Assembly (NCBI GenBank): GCA_963457665.1
Contig: OY735213.1
Span: 50,991,785-51,055,784, forward strand
DNA from: Thysanoteuthis rhombus
Lineage: Eukaryota; Mollusca; Cephalopoda; Oegopsida; Thysanoteuthidae
Direction: 5' to 3'
Length of the DNA stretch: 64,000 nt
The notes under the pieces: model-generated
The model's database searches: none
What the model saw: only the letters and a program-made list of their open reading frames with translations
Told to the model about the DNA's origin: nothing
In this document: piece by piece, positions 41,556 through 52,165 of the stretch
Layout of the letters: each line of letters opens with the position of its first letter
How positions within the stretch are numbered: the stretch's first letter is position 1
Made by a program: the position numbers and the translations under genes

Positions 41556-42078
41556 ATATAGTTCGTTACGTCATCTTTTATTCTGCCAGTCCCGGTTTCG
41601 AATGTGATCTCTGGCGATCCACATTGTGAGTTCTGATGTCCAGCGGTTGTCTGACATTCTCGGTACATGACCAGCCTTTCACCATTTGAGTTCCTCATTG
41701 ATTCTAAAATACCCCTCCTGTTTTTCCTCTAATATACTGCGCTGTTTTATGATCTCTCCATGTTATGTTGAGCATGATTCTCTCTTGTACACGTTACATG
41801 GTTCTCAGTTTAAGGGGCAGTCTTTTGGTTATGTTCCATGTTTTAGCTACATAGGTGATTTTCGGGGGAATGCATTGGTTGCATACCCTACTTTTTAGCA
41901 CTAGTGGAATTTTCTTGTTCTTCTAGGTTGAGCTAGCCCTGCCAAAAGCTTGCCAACCTAGTGTGGTTCTTCGCTTGATTTCGTCTGATGATTTCACGGA
42001 AATTCATTGTCCGAGGTAGATTTAGTCGTTTACTTCCTCAGGATTTGCGTCTTCGGTTGTGATTGTTGTGTCTTTGTC
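41556..42078 (-). pseudogene. RTE-like C-terminal fragment
   Basis: Antisense blocks GTCCAGCGGTTGTCTGACAT, GAATGCATTGGTTGCATACC and GCCAAAAGCTTGCCAACC. Upstream on the minus strand DKDTTITTEDANPEEVND matches the DITVKIEDAKL block at 27.6 kb. Frame broken. Confidence 0.7.
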
Positions 42079-42309
42079 TACAAAATCGCGAAAGTAAAAT
42101 TATCATACATACAAAATGAATTTTTGTCCTTGTCTGCAGCAAAGCTTTTTGTTGAAAAATGGCAATTCTTCAGGCATGTTGACATTGCTCCAAATTATTT
42201 AAGCCTGCTCTTGAGGTTTAGAAAAACTTAATAAATGTAAAGGAAGGACGAAATTTAAAGCATTTTTAAACCATTATCAGGATCCACTAAAACACCAGGT
42301 CACTTCACC

Positions 42310-42660
42310 ATCTTCTAACCTCGTCCTTTATTTCCATTCCCAAAAGTTGGCAACCCTATCTCGGTCACCCATTTGCTCAAACTTCCTCAAGTATGTTACC
42401 GGCGGCCTATCCCTGCTTCGCTTGCTTTTGATGCACCCTGTGAGTACTTCAAGCCTTTTCTCCTTATTATGTCCCCAAAATTCTGTCTTTTTTCTGATTG
42501 TTAGCGACTGTCTTCTTATATTTCTCACTTTCTTTAAAACCTCCTCATTTGTAACACCCTCTGTCCGTAATATTCTCAGGAATTGTCCAGCATTCATTAC
42601 CATACAAGACACCAGACGTCACATAGTATTGCTAAGGCCACACGCGATATAACAAGGACA
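42310..42660 (-). pseudogene. Second non-LTR lineage, RT C-terminal fragment
   Basis: Minus strand: VLYGNECWTI, then (other frame) RILRTEGVTNEEVLKKVR, NIRRQSLTIRKKTEFWGHN and KSKRSRDRPPVTYLRKF. From memory, a large group of non-LTR elements ends YG-E-WTL, TNEEVL-RV, KR-LL-TI-KR---F-GH and KRGRGRPR--W. The lineage differs from the RTE-like copies. At least one frameshift separates the first two blocks. Confidence 0.65.
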
Positions 42661-42739
42661 TAAATCCAAAGATGCGTCTACGTTTCACCTGCCATTACTA
42701 CAATGCAAAATCTTTCACTATGATCACTTTTCTGTGATA

Positions 42740-42741
<2 letters not shown>

Positions 42742-42814
<73 letters not shown>
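42742..42814. repeat. (AT)n-(GT)n compound microsatellite
   Basis: About 52 bases AT then about 22 bases GT; directly before the S3 SINE. Confidence 0.95.
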
Positions 42815-43255
42815 ATTAAGAAATGGATAAATGATAATAAACTGCGTTATATTGAAAATCTTATATGAAATGATCTCCGGTTATTACACAGTGAATGTCT
42901 CATTTAGCCGAGACAACGTAAATAGAATAAACAATCAAAGAAAATGGGACTGCTGCAAGAATCGAACCTGCGATCGATAGAATATTCGCTTCAACGTAGC
43001 ATTGCTCTTACCATTGAGCTAAACAGCTGCCAGTAATATAAAGGCTCAAATAACTACTTTAAACCAAAAATGATTATTTTGGTTATTCATGGTCTATATC
43101 TGTTCTATCAATATGATAATTATGTTATTAAGAAATGGATATATGATCCGACAAAATTATTGTAAATTGTGATATATTATATTGAAACTCTTGTTTGAGA
43201 TGATCTCCCATTGTTACACAGAGAATGTGTCATTTGGCTTAGGCAACTGACCTAC
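42815..43255 (-). mobile_element. SINE family S3, copy 1, with duplicated flank
   Basis: The minus strand of 43033-42945 forms a near cloverleaf: D arm GCTC-8-GAGC, T arm GCAGG-TTCGATT-CTTGC, acceptor pairing 6 of 7 with wobbles, anticodon loop ACGTTGA (GUU, Asn-like, with the invariant U33 lost) and an overlong variable region. The blocks TTAAGAAATGGATAAATGAT, GATGATCTCC and GTTACACAG-GAATGT flank it on both sides (42817-42912 and 43128-43250). 53040-53372 is a relative. A SINE rather than a functional tRNA(Asn). Confidence 0.55.
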
Positions 43256-43448
43256 AGACCCTCTTACAGAGATGCATGGGGATACATCTTAAAAGATCAG
43301 TGGGTTAAAGATAATAGATGACGCAAATGTATGGTTGGTCAAAAATAAAAATGAATAAATGAAAAAAAAAGATGGCATCTTAGAGATTACTTCCTAGCAA
43401 GACTTGCTTTTATCTAAAGAATTTCATTGATCGTTCCCATTATTGTTA
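43256..43448. other. Unassigned
   Basis: Nothing recognised. Confidence 0.4.
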
Positions 43449-43904
43449 GAAACTGTCACCCAAAACTGTCACCCAAAACTGTCAACATAAGTTTCTTCAG
43501 TTTTCAAGTTGGTCAGGCTGGCTGGCTCGCTATCTATGTCGTCAATGGAGCTGGAAAACTGAAAATCTAAATATTTATTCCTTATTATACCTAGAAAAAA
43601 TGTTTTTTTAACCATCTACCCATTGGTTTTTCAGTATGATGGGGTTTTATTTACAATGTGATTCTATGCTAAATTGTTCCCTTGGTATGTTTCCGGCAAC
43701 ATTAACGTTTGTTTTGTTTTGTTTTGTTTTGTTTTAAATTTGACCTTTTTAATAATCACCACCCAACGAGATGCAATATAAGTAACCTATTCCAATTTTC
43801 CATTATTTTTTTCCATTTCAAATTGATTACCCCCAACACGACATGCCATGCTGCCAAAAGATGTTGGTCACGTGACAGTTTCCGTTGAGTGACTAACCGG
43901 ACCT
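43449..43904 (+). mobile_element. Family A repeat, copy 9
   Basis: Starts GAAACTGTCACCCAAAACTG (unit ACCCAAAACTGTC doubled), has GGTCAGGCTGGCTGGC, a (GTTTT)n run at 43711-43735, CATGCTGCCAAAAGATG, GTTGGTCACGTGACAG and GAGTGACTAACCGGACC. Near complete. Confidence 0.85.
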
Positions 43905-44540
43905 TTTTTTTTTTTCTCCCTCATTCTGTGAAGCCTATTAACGAGAAGTGGTCGAGAAAAGGGGTTGAGGAATAATGACGGAGCTGAATGATATTGGAAG
44001 GGGATCTGGTTGAGGAAAAAAAGAAGAAAAAAAAAGAATGGAAAGCGTGAAGCTGGTTGAAAAGTAGCCGCACGGAATTCAAGACCTTTTACAAAAGTGG
44101 CATTTTTTCTCATCTCAGTGATTTACCCGTTTTGACGGCAATCGACTAAAAAACTCCGTGATTTTTTTTTAACAGGTCCAGCGTTGCCCTATGATAAAGG
44201 AAAGTGGGGGTTCGCTGGTCGGTTGCACTTTGTGGGAACCATATTAGCAATGGCTAAGAGAGGAGAAGCATTTTAAAAGTGCTCAGAAAAAAAATATCTC
44301 AAAAAATGAACAATTTCCATTATATTGGAAGTATTCAATAATATCCGTACCTCGCAAAAATGAATGACCGTAGCCCGAAGATGAGCAAGAATTAATTATC
44401 TTTAAAAAAAAAAAAAAAAAGACACCAGCACAAAATTTGGGCACTGTTAGTCCGAAATGACCATAGAGACCGGAAAAAAGCACTTTTTTTAAAAGGACAT
44501 TTTTATTGATGCTTAGTGGTATATTCATGTTAATTTTCAT
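43905..44540. other. Unassigned AT-rich DNA
   Basis: Homopolymer A and T runs; no shared repeat or family motif. Confidence 0.4.
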
Positions 44541-44800
44541 GAAACCATCACGTGACCAATGTCTTATTGCAGCATGCCGTGCTAGGGAGGATCAATCGAA
44601 AAAGAAAAAGGAAATCATTACTTCTGTCATTTTCTGGATCGTGATCACTGAAGAAAATTTCAAATTTTCAGAAAACAAGCGTGAACATTGCTGGATATAC
44701 TAAGGGACCAATTTAGCATAAACTTGCATGGTAAATTGACTCCCCACTAAAAGAAAAAAACCCTATCGACAAGCATTTTTCAGAAAAAAAATTAATTTTT
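44541..44800 (-). mobile_element. Family A repeat, copy 10 (reverse, 3' half)
   Basis: GAAACCATCACGTGACCAAT, GCAGCATGCCGTGCTAGG, GTGATCACTGAAGAAAATTT and GACCAATTTAGCATAAACTT. The 5' half is lost. Confidence 0.75.
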
Positions 44801-45077
44801 GATACGTCACTCATACATATATGGAGATCATTTTTAGAGAAAAGCATAACATTCGGGGGGGAGACTTTTCGAAAAAAATCAAAAAGTACCAGCAGAAATG
44901 TCTTGTCCTTACAAAACAGCGTTTGTTTCATGAAAATCAGTTCATGAATTATGGAGGAGAGCTCATCTAAAGTTGAGAGATATAGTTTTGAAAAGAATCG
45001 AAACTGAAGTTTTTATAATAAAAAAATCTCATGTGTGATATTACAATCATTTATTTTACATAATACAAAAAAATTTT

Positions 45078-45320
45078 CACTCAGATAGAGTGATGGTAAG
45101 TACTTCTGCCACACACGCAGAAGTTCCTGGGTTCGATTGTGTGTGGAAAACACTCCATATCTCCCTGGGCTCTCAGCAGCTGATGGAGTACACTCTAAGC
45201 TGTGTAATTTGGATAGTCGTAAAAAGGTTGGTACAGAGCTCTGGACCACTAAGCAGATACATATAACAGAAACCAGAACTTAGTCACTGAGCCACCATTC
45301 TCCATTGAGAATTGTCTCTT
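45078..45320 (+). mobile_element. SINE family S1, copy 2
   Basis: tRNA-like head: AGATAGAGTGATGGTAAGTA and B-box TGGGTTCGATTGTG. 3' part: GACCACTAAGCAGATACATA, ACAGAAACCAGAACTTAGTC, CACTGAGCCACCATTCTCC. It matches 50605-50912 at both ends. Confidence 0.65.
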
Positions 45321-45715
45321 TGTACAAAAAATTACATTATATTTTACATGCAATATTTGTATTATATATTCATACAATATACAATGTTTACATGATAGAA
45401 ACAATTCCTAAATAAAGAAAATTTCTTCTGCCGGTGTCTTACTGTATATTATACCCTATTTATAAACGGTGCCTGGTGTAAGATATTTCTCAAATGCCTT
45501 ATATACTATCCGGAAGGAAGTTGATCTTTTAATAAGATGGCGCAAAAGAAAAAGAAAGTCAAAGTTTGACCAAATAAGGTGTGAGTTTTCCTCCTGAAGA
45601 AAACTTGGAATTCAAAGTTTCAATAAGGAAACTCCATTACCCAAGTTTAATGAAAGCAGCAGTACCTCCACTCAAACAATAATCTTTTTGAAAAGGAAAA
45701 AAAGGGGATGGTAGA
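45321..45715. other. Unassigned
   Basis: Nothing recognised. Confidence 0.4.
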
Positions 45716-45717
45716 TA

Positions 45718-46222
45718 TTGGGTTGGGGCGTAAAAAATTGCAAGTTTTCGCCATCAACTTTAAAGCAGTATATCCCAGCTTGAGTTGAAAATTATTAGTC
45801 AAAACAAGAACCTTCAGAATCTACACATTTTTGCCAACTACAAAACAAGATCAATTATTCTGGAAGCATAGAATTCTTGGTTTATGGACCCTGTGAATTC
45901 TCTGAAGGCATTTGAAGTGCTGCCTGGTTTCGGAACAGCAATTGCATACCAAATATTTGCTATTGCGACTGGTTTCCGCTGCTTCACGTCATATTTTGAT
46001 CTCATGCAACAAAATTGCTCGAATTTGCCACTTTTTTCATCTTTGATTTGACAGCCTCAAGTAAATCATATTAAATAACGAAAATGAACTGCTCAATTAA
46101 ATAGAGCGGAATTCACACTTGAAAAATAGTATATTCCATGTGGATTGCTAAATGATAGCTCGTTTAAAAATTAAGCAATGTTTACAATAGCAAAGACTGC
46201 AATAAATTTTGCACCAACCTAA
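45718..46222 (-). mobile_element. Mariner deletion derivative with both ends
   Basis: The left end TTGGGTTGGGGCGTAAAAAA and the complement of the right end TTAGGTTGGTGCAAAATTTA are mariner-type terminal inverted repeats. TA precedes the left end. On the minus strand near 45845-45805 the transposase C-terminus reads SWQKCVDSEGSCFD then stop. Only about 500 bases remain of about 1.3 kb, so the catalytic part is deleted. Confidence 0.65.
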
Positions 46223-46230
46223 TTTCTCCC

Positions 46231-46335
46231 TAAGTTAAGCTTTTACTGACGCTAAGTGTGCAACTTACAAGCCTGTGGAATTAGCTTATTAACCATCTCT
46301 CTTTACAATGCCCACTATCTACAAAGCTTAACTTA
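46231..46335. repeat. 13-bp inverted repeat pair beside the mariner
   Basis: TAAGTTAAGCTTT (46231-46243) and AAAGCTTAACTTA (46323-46335) are perfect inverted repeats with 79 bases between. The sequence just inside (TACTGAC / GTCAG) also partly pairs. Could be a small MITE. Confidence 0.5.
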
Positions 46336-46794
46336 GTCAGACACAACGTCACAAGTGAAGCATATGGTAAGGATCGAACTCACAAGTATTGTTGACATTT
46401 TTCTCTTGAGAGCTTTTACCCAAATTCATAAAATCGCTTTTTAGGTTGCCGATACCTCTGCTAAATTGTACTGATATCTTTTTTGAAAAGTGTTTTTATG
46501 AATTCAGGTAAAAGCTCTGAAGAAAAAATATTCACCCAAATACAGTAAATGATTAGTAGTTCGAGACAATACATTCAATTTTCTGAAGTAACCCTTTGTC
46601 ATGTGGCAACCCTTACCTATTAAGAGAGCAATTGTAACTGTCAGACGATTTTCGTTACATGAATCATAGTAAACGATAACTGTAAATCGTTGTAAACACA
46701 GAGATCCAATTTCTCCCTTCAGATAAGAGCCCTCGACTGGCATCTTGAATAAATTTATACAATTTAAACTCTTCAAGTCCACCATCCCCAGAAA
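46336..46794. other. Unassigned
   Basis: A B-box-like GAGTTCGATCC on the minus strand at 46374-46384 lacks a convincing A-box. Otherwise nothing recognised. Confidence 0.35.
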
Positions 46795-47290
46795 CTTTAG
46801 ACTCTCCCACGTAAAATTAAGAATTTTGCTGATAAAAATACGTCCTACGTACCATTTGTAACAATGGACTCTACCAGCAGAACGGATTCAATATTTTCTT
46901 TTTCTAAAAAAATACAGAAAAAACATCCGTGAATTCTTTCATTGGAATCAACCAGTAAATCGTATAGAAAATAAAGATCAAGACGCATGTTGTATAGCAA
47001 TGATCAACATGTTAATCTTGATCACTGTTGTTAGTATCGATGGTCCCATACCAACTTATATTAAGTTAATTCACTTATATAAGAAAAGTTTGTTTTTTTT
47101 TACTGTAAATAACAATGGATTCTTCCATTTAAGAGTAACAATTTTGTTCATAAAAATATTTCCTACATATCATTTAAAATCATGGACTCTTCCATCGAAC
47201 CGAATACACTTTTTTTTCTTAAAAAAATGATCTCCCTGAAATTTTGCTGCATCCGTTAATTTTTTCGCGGGAATCAACTGGTGTATGAAT
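46795..47290 (+). repeat. Family N, two direct copies
   Basis: 46800-46975 and 47100-47285 share GTAACAATGGACTCT / GTAAATAACAATGGATTCT, CCTACGTACCATTTG / CCTACATATCATTTA, CATCCGTGAATTCTTTC / CATCCGTTAATTTTTTC and GGAATCAACCAGT / GGAATCAACTGGT. Confidence 0.6.
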
Positions 47291-47824
47291 ATTTTGAACA
47301 TTTTTAACGTAATACGATATGAAGAAAGGTTTGCAAATACCTATCTGTCAACTCTCCCGATTTCAAACATCTCCCACTCTCCTGATTCCTTGTTATTTCC
47401 TACTATTTGAATGTTTTGACATCTTCTCCGCTCTCTAGTTGATTCAAGCAATGTCATCAAAATATCCTAAGTCAAACATAACTTGTTACAAGTGTCAACC
47501 AGGGAAAGAACCATTGAAAGAGGCAAAATCTGCCACTACAAAGTTTCTCTAGAAATAAGAACTGCTTACTTTCAGATTTTTTTAAAAGCTTTATTCAAAG
47601 GAAACATTCCATTTTCTGTTTTTAATACTTGATGTACAATTTTTCAGAAATCTTCCAATTTTTTCCCGTGAAAAAAATAATTTCTCTCTATCAGATAAAT
47701 TCCAAGGTTGGCAGTCTGCAAATGCTAAACTGCAAAATTTTATTCTGGGAGAAAAAAATATTCAGTAGAGAAAATACAAAGATATGAACCAGCGTATAAA
47801 GATGTGAGAGGCTCGTCATCAGAG
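47291..47824. other. Unassigned
   Basis: Nothing recognised. Confidence 0.4.
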
Positions 47825-48247
47825 TCAATAATTGAACAACCGTAGCGTCAAAATTTCATACAATAAAATTCAATAGCGGAATAGATATGATCAGAATAAA
47901 TCATAAACATGACATCACTGGCGTTTTCCATGCAGAAACATCTAAAGGAGAGTTTTTAAAAATCTTTTTAAAAAATCTATTCTCTGGAGGATCTAGATGT
48001 TATTGATACACCCTTCAAAATAAGGCCCCGAAAAGATCGAAAGGTCTTTTTTTTTTTTTTAATCAAAAAAAAACACACAGTTTTAGAAGGGGTGGAGTAC
48101 TGATGCCTATTTTCAAGTCCATAGGCTAAACAGTTTGTCCAGGAGCGCTTGAACAAATGGACAAACAAACAAACAAACAAACAAACACACAAACATATAA
48201 AAAAAAGGATAAAACCCATCGCCATCTTCGATGGCTACTTAGGGTTC
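47825..48247 (-). mobile_element. Family B repeat, copy 7 (reverse)
   Basis: Starts with the complement of the 3' end (CAATAATTGAACAACCGTAG), has GGATCTAGATGTTATTGATA and (ACAA)n at 48164-48187, and ends CCATCTTCGATGGCTAC, the complement of the 5' hairpin. Confidence 0.75.
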
Positions 48248-48492
48248 AAAAAATACAATTTTGAACATGAAATAAATTTCTAAAAAGTAATTGCGCATAA
48301 TCTTAAATTTCGATATTTTGAAATTTGATTTATCAAACCTTAGTAATATTTTTTTTTCTTTTCAATTTGAAACATTTTTCAGGCTTTGTGACGAATAGTC
48401 CTAACGACAAATCGATCTCACAACATATTGACCGGCGACCAATTTACCGTCGACCAATAAATCGGATACCATATAGACAACCAACAAAATTA

Positions 48493-48730
48493 GAAACTGT
48501 AAACCAAAACTGTCATAAAAACTGTCAGAATAGGTTTCTTTAGTTTCCAAGTCCGACTGGCTTGCTATGTATGTTTATATGTATAATACGTAAATGCAGC
48601 ACCAATGGAATTAAAGGGTTGAAAATTTCATCATTTGATCCTTAGTATATCTACAAAAAATTTATTTATTGATCACCCCTTCTTCAAATGTTTTAATTGA
48701 TCACCCCCCAAAAGACATTGGCCACCTGTA
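48493..48730 (+). mobile_element. Family A repeat, copy 11 (internal deletion)
   Basis: GAAACTGTAAACCAAAACTG, GACTGGCTTGCTATGTATGT, then a jump to GATCACCCCTTCTTCAAATG and CCAAAAGACATTGGCCAC. Confidence 0.75.
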
Positions 48731-48779
48731 TATTTGTGATTTTATTTCCTATACCATTATTTTATATTTATTCACATTG

Positions 48780-49122
48780 AATCTTGAATTATAGGTAGAC
48801 TTCCACATATCTAACTTTCTAAGTCTCCCTGTGTTATCTTACATTCCTTTGATCTAACTCATAATTTCATATCATTCGCAAAGATTTGAACTACACATTT
48901 TAATTTCTCTTGGAGATTATTAGTAAACAACCTCAATACACACCCCTGTGGTGCGTAACTGGTTTAGTTGCTGGAAAAAGTATCCTCGGCTTTAAATTTC
49001 ATTTTTCTATCTTTTAAAAAATACTCATTACATTTTTCGAAATCCAAAAATTTTCCATCTTCACAAGTAATTTATAATGGGAAACTCTATCAAAAGACTT
49101 ACTGAAATCTGAACATAAAATA
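48780..49122 (-). pseudogene. CR1-like reverse transcriptase, palm fragment
   Basis: Minus strand from 49122: SDFSKSFDRVSHYKLLVKM (the DFSKAFDSVSH block that contains a catalytic Asp), then KPVTHHRGVY and GC-L (the G-PQGSVLGP block, out of frame), then VQIFANDMKL (the FADD box with Asn for the first Asp). Order and spacing are those of CR1/Jockey-group reverse transcriptases. Stops and at least two shifts. Belongs to the same broad group as the 54.5 kb piece, though not overlapping it. Confidence 0.7.
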
Positions 49123-49129
49123 TGTAAAA

Positions 49130-49445
49130 GGCTGGCTATAAAATGCCTCCACGATTGTAAATGACCATAAAATGGCTACTCCAATTGTAAATTATCAATG
49201 TTGAGAACGGTACAAAACTTATGTGTGCCGTTTTTAATATCGAGTGATCGTGTGTGTGAAAAGTACTGGAAGAAAAGTAGATGTTGAATAATACTGAGCA
49301 ACCCACGCACTCCACACACTTACTCACTCAATGTTAAAAACAGATCACAACCTATGTGCTTATATTTCCAACATCGAGTGAGTGAGTGTGTGAACATTTA
49401 CAATTTACAATCAGAGTAGTCATTTATATAGTCATTTTATAGTCA
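49130..49445. mobile_element. Foldback element FB2, about 316 bp
   Basis: Arms of about 120 bases: GGCTGGCTATAAAATG (left) and the complement of the right end GGTTGACTATAAAATG; CTACTCCAATTGTAAATT / CTACTCTGATTGTAAATT; GTTTTTAATATCGAGTGA / GTTTTTAACATTGAGTGA. The terminal motif is repeated inside each arm. No coding content, no certain target duplication. Confidence 0.65.
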
Positions 49446-49606
49446 ACCAAAATTTGGCTGCGTATTTGTTGTGATTACTAAAGAATATTAAAAAGTTTTC
49501 CCAATTTTCTTTCCTAATGAGACAACTAATCAGGTATTTACAGTGAGAACAAAAAGTATCCGATATATTTCAAAAAGGTTTCTTTAACATACTCATAAAA
49601 CATTTT

Positions 49607-50129
49607 CCCTGAAATCCTCAAAAGAAGAAATCAAGCGAAGAATCACTCTAGGGTGGCAAACTTTCAGTAAAGCCAAATCAAACTTCAAGAATAATAAAAT
49701 TCAATTTTAGATAGTCACCTATGGAGCTAAAACATGAAGCCCAATCAAAAGATTGAGCCTTGAACTGAGAACCATGCAACTTGTTCGGTAAAGTATCATG
49801 CTCACCGTCACATGGAGACATCACAAGACAGCACAGTATATTAGAGAAAAAATAGGAGTCAGAGATATCGTTGGAAATCATTAGGCAAATGGCAAAGGGC
49901 TGGTCATATTTCAAGAATGTTAGACAACCACCGGACATCACGATTCGCGACGTGAATCCCTGGAGATCATGAACGAAGCCTTGGCCGGCAAAATATGAGA
50001 TGGTGTCACAAACAGAAATTATTGGTCCCGCAACGACCAGAAAGAGACGTCTGGCAAATCTTATGGAAGTTCTATGTCCAACGACAGACGCTAGGATGAT
50101 GATGATAATGATGGTGATAGTGATAATAC
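49607..50129 (+). pseudogene. RTE-like C-terminal coding and 3' end
   Basis: CTGAAATCCTCAAAAGAAGA, CGAAGAATCACTCTAGG, ACATGGAGACATCACAAGAC and the end CCAACGACAGACGCTAGG with a (GAT)n-like tail. Many stops. The plus-strand orientation and tail define the 3' end of this family well. Confidence 0.75.
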
Positions 50130-50604
50130 ACATTCAGAATTCACAGAATTTGGACCAAATATTTCTGAATTTCGTACAAGGATTTTCAAAGTTCAAGTTT
50201 GTCTTTTTATTCGTTTTTTTTTTTTTTTTTTTTGAATTTTTTAATCTTTGGATCAAATTCTGTCAATTTCTAAGTTTCATGAAGATGTTAAAATGCTTAT
50301 TTTTTCTTCAAATGTATAGCATATTTTTTGCACTCGCTGTATCAGGTGGCCGTGTTGTAAACAAGGCAACTAGTATCGAACTCTGCACTAGCGTAAATAT
50401 ATCAGACGAGAATCATTACTAGCAGGGTGGATGAATCAGACAAAAAAAGAGTTCCCTGTTTATCACATTGAGTTGCAAGACGCCTTTATCGTATCTTTGA
50501 AGACGAGTTTTGCTTTTGAATTTTTGCCGACCAATTATAACTTGAAGAGTACAAAGGTAGAAATGAAAGAAAAAGAAAACGAGCCAACAAAAACGGAAGT
50601 ATGG
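50130..50604. other. Unassigned, poly-T at 50215-50233
   Basis: Open frames of 79-140 codons in both directions run through the RTE tail and T tract and are not credible genes. Confidence 0.4.
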
Positions 50605-50912
50605 ATAAGGGTAATGGTTAGCACGTTGTGTCTTACACGTCGAAGGGCCTGGGTTCGATTACCGGCGTGAGCGGAATGTGAGGGAAACTCAACATTAAGA
50701 ACATTGAGAACACTCCAGACATTGTGATTAGGGTGGACTATTGTGGTGGACTTACGTCGTATCAAGGTGATGGTACTAAACATTTGTAAGTATATAGTCC
50801 TGGTCAGGACCCAACTTAAGACGAGCAAGTATCACTAAGCTGAAGCATACGACAAAAACCAGAATTTCGTCACCGGCTGTCATATTCCATTGGTGTTTGT
50901 CACTTGAGAGAC
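50605..50912 (+). mobile_element. SINE family S1, copy 3
   Basis: Best head of the family: A-box-like TAAGGGTAATGGTTAGCACG, B-box GGGTTCGATTACC. Tail part: CACTAAGCTGAAGCATACGA, AAAAACCAGAATTTCGTCAC, CGGCTGTCATATTCC. RNA polymerase III transcription would start near 50600. Confidence 0.65.
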
Positions 50913-50997
50913 GTGACGTTTTACCCAAAAGGAAACAAGTACGAATCATCTCTGAGAACCAATCTTTATTCAATTTTTAAAAAATCTTTCTTTCATT

Positions 50998-51445
50998 GAA
51001 TAATCCAGAGAGTCAGACCATAGACGTGCTAGTTATTTTCTTATGTAAATATCATTTTTCTGAGATTATTTTCGAATTTACAGCTAAAATCGAGAAAAAA
51101 AATCTCAAAATACCTAGCAACATACGATTTCTCAAGGTATATATCTAAAATCCAGAAAATATATAACATATCTTTAATAAATTGAATGTGACTTTATTCT
51201 TCAACGTTTATTTTAGTAAAATATTATTCTGTTTACTAAGAGAAAATTTCGTATTACTATGAATTAGATAAGAAATACTACTTATTTTTATTTAAAATAA
51301 TCTAATTAGCAATTTTAACATCTCAACGCAACCAAAAACATCTATATTTTGATGGAAAACATCTAAATTTGCAACGGTGAGTAAGGGGCATGACTCACCT
51401 TTCGGTATGTCAGTCGGTAACAACAATCAATGCTAAAGCATCTAA
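50998..51445 (+). repeat. Family G repeat, copy 2
   Basis: AGAGTCAGACCATAGACGTG to GTCAGTCGGTAACAACAATC; parallels 25150-25700 without the microsatellite. Confidence 0.6.
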
Positions 51446-51771
51446 AAACATTTTTCAAGCTAAGTGTCTTCGTTGCTCGTTTGATAAAATTGGCACAAAG
51501 ACTGCGACGTCGAATTTGTGCCAAGTGTGTTAAATAACAAACGGAGAGAAAAAGTTTAGGTGAACGAAAAAAAAAAGAGTGTTCAGCGCCTACAAATAAA
51601 CTCAATGGAAGAAACATACTCGCCAACATATATCAAAGAATTCTGAGTTCTATCAATATAAAAGGGAAAACGATTGAAAAAAAAAGACAGTGGATGAAAA
51701 TTAAAAAAAAAAAAAACAAAGAACCACGGTACGAGAAAACAAGGTTGCCAACTCGAATATATTAGGGTGTT
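51446..51771. other. Unassigned
   Basis: Nothing recognised. Confidence 0.4.
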
Positions 51772-52165
51772 CGAAAAGTAATTACGTATTCTCGTGTTCA
51801 GAAAGTAATTACGTATTTCATTGCTCTAAATTAAAAAAAAACAATCAACTAAGGTAAGACCAAGGTTAAATTACTTTGAAACGACGTGTGGATTTAGTTC
51901 ATCTCTTCTATCATGCAGTGTGTCGTTTCAAGCTCATAGTAAAATCTTTCACCTAGGAGGACAGACACTTTGAAGAAAGCATATTCGCCATTGCTTTCTG
52001 TATGAATTTCGAAAGGGTATTACTGCTACGCAGGTAATTAAAACATTTATGAAGTGTATCCTGATGCAGTGAAGGCTTGTAAATGATATCCGTAGTTTTA
52101 AAAGTTTTAAAACAGCGATTGTGATTTAGAGATACATAATTACTTTCCGAACACGAAATAGGTAA
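51772..52165 (+). mobile_element. Mariner deletion derivative (N-terminal part only)
   Basis: Left end TTAGGGTGTTCGAAAAGTAA, with the inner part GTGTTC-(G/A)AAAGTAATTACGTATT doubled. The right end AATTACTTTCCGAACACGAA is its complement. Between them the transposase N-terminus reads HIRHCFLYEFRKGITATQVI, then a shift and a stop. The rest of the gene is absent. Confidence 0.7.

Noticed and set aside
41053-41607. Longest open frame, 184 codons, plus strand
   Set aside because: It runs through the end of a family B copy, a family E copy, a (CT)n tract and antisense RTE sequence, so it is a chance fusion of repeats.
42945-43033. tRNA(Asn) gene on the minus strand
   Set aside because: The D and T arms fold, but U33 is lost, the variable region is too long, the acceptor is imperfect, and the same block occurs in a related repeat at 53.3 kb; a SINE head is the better reading.
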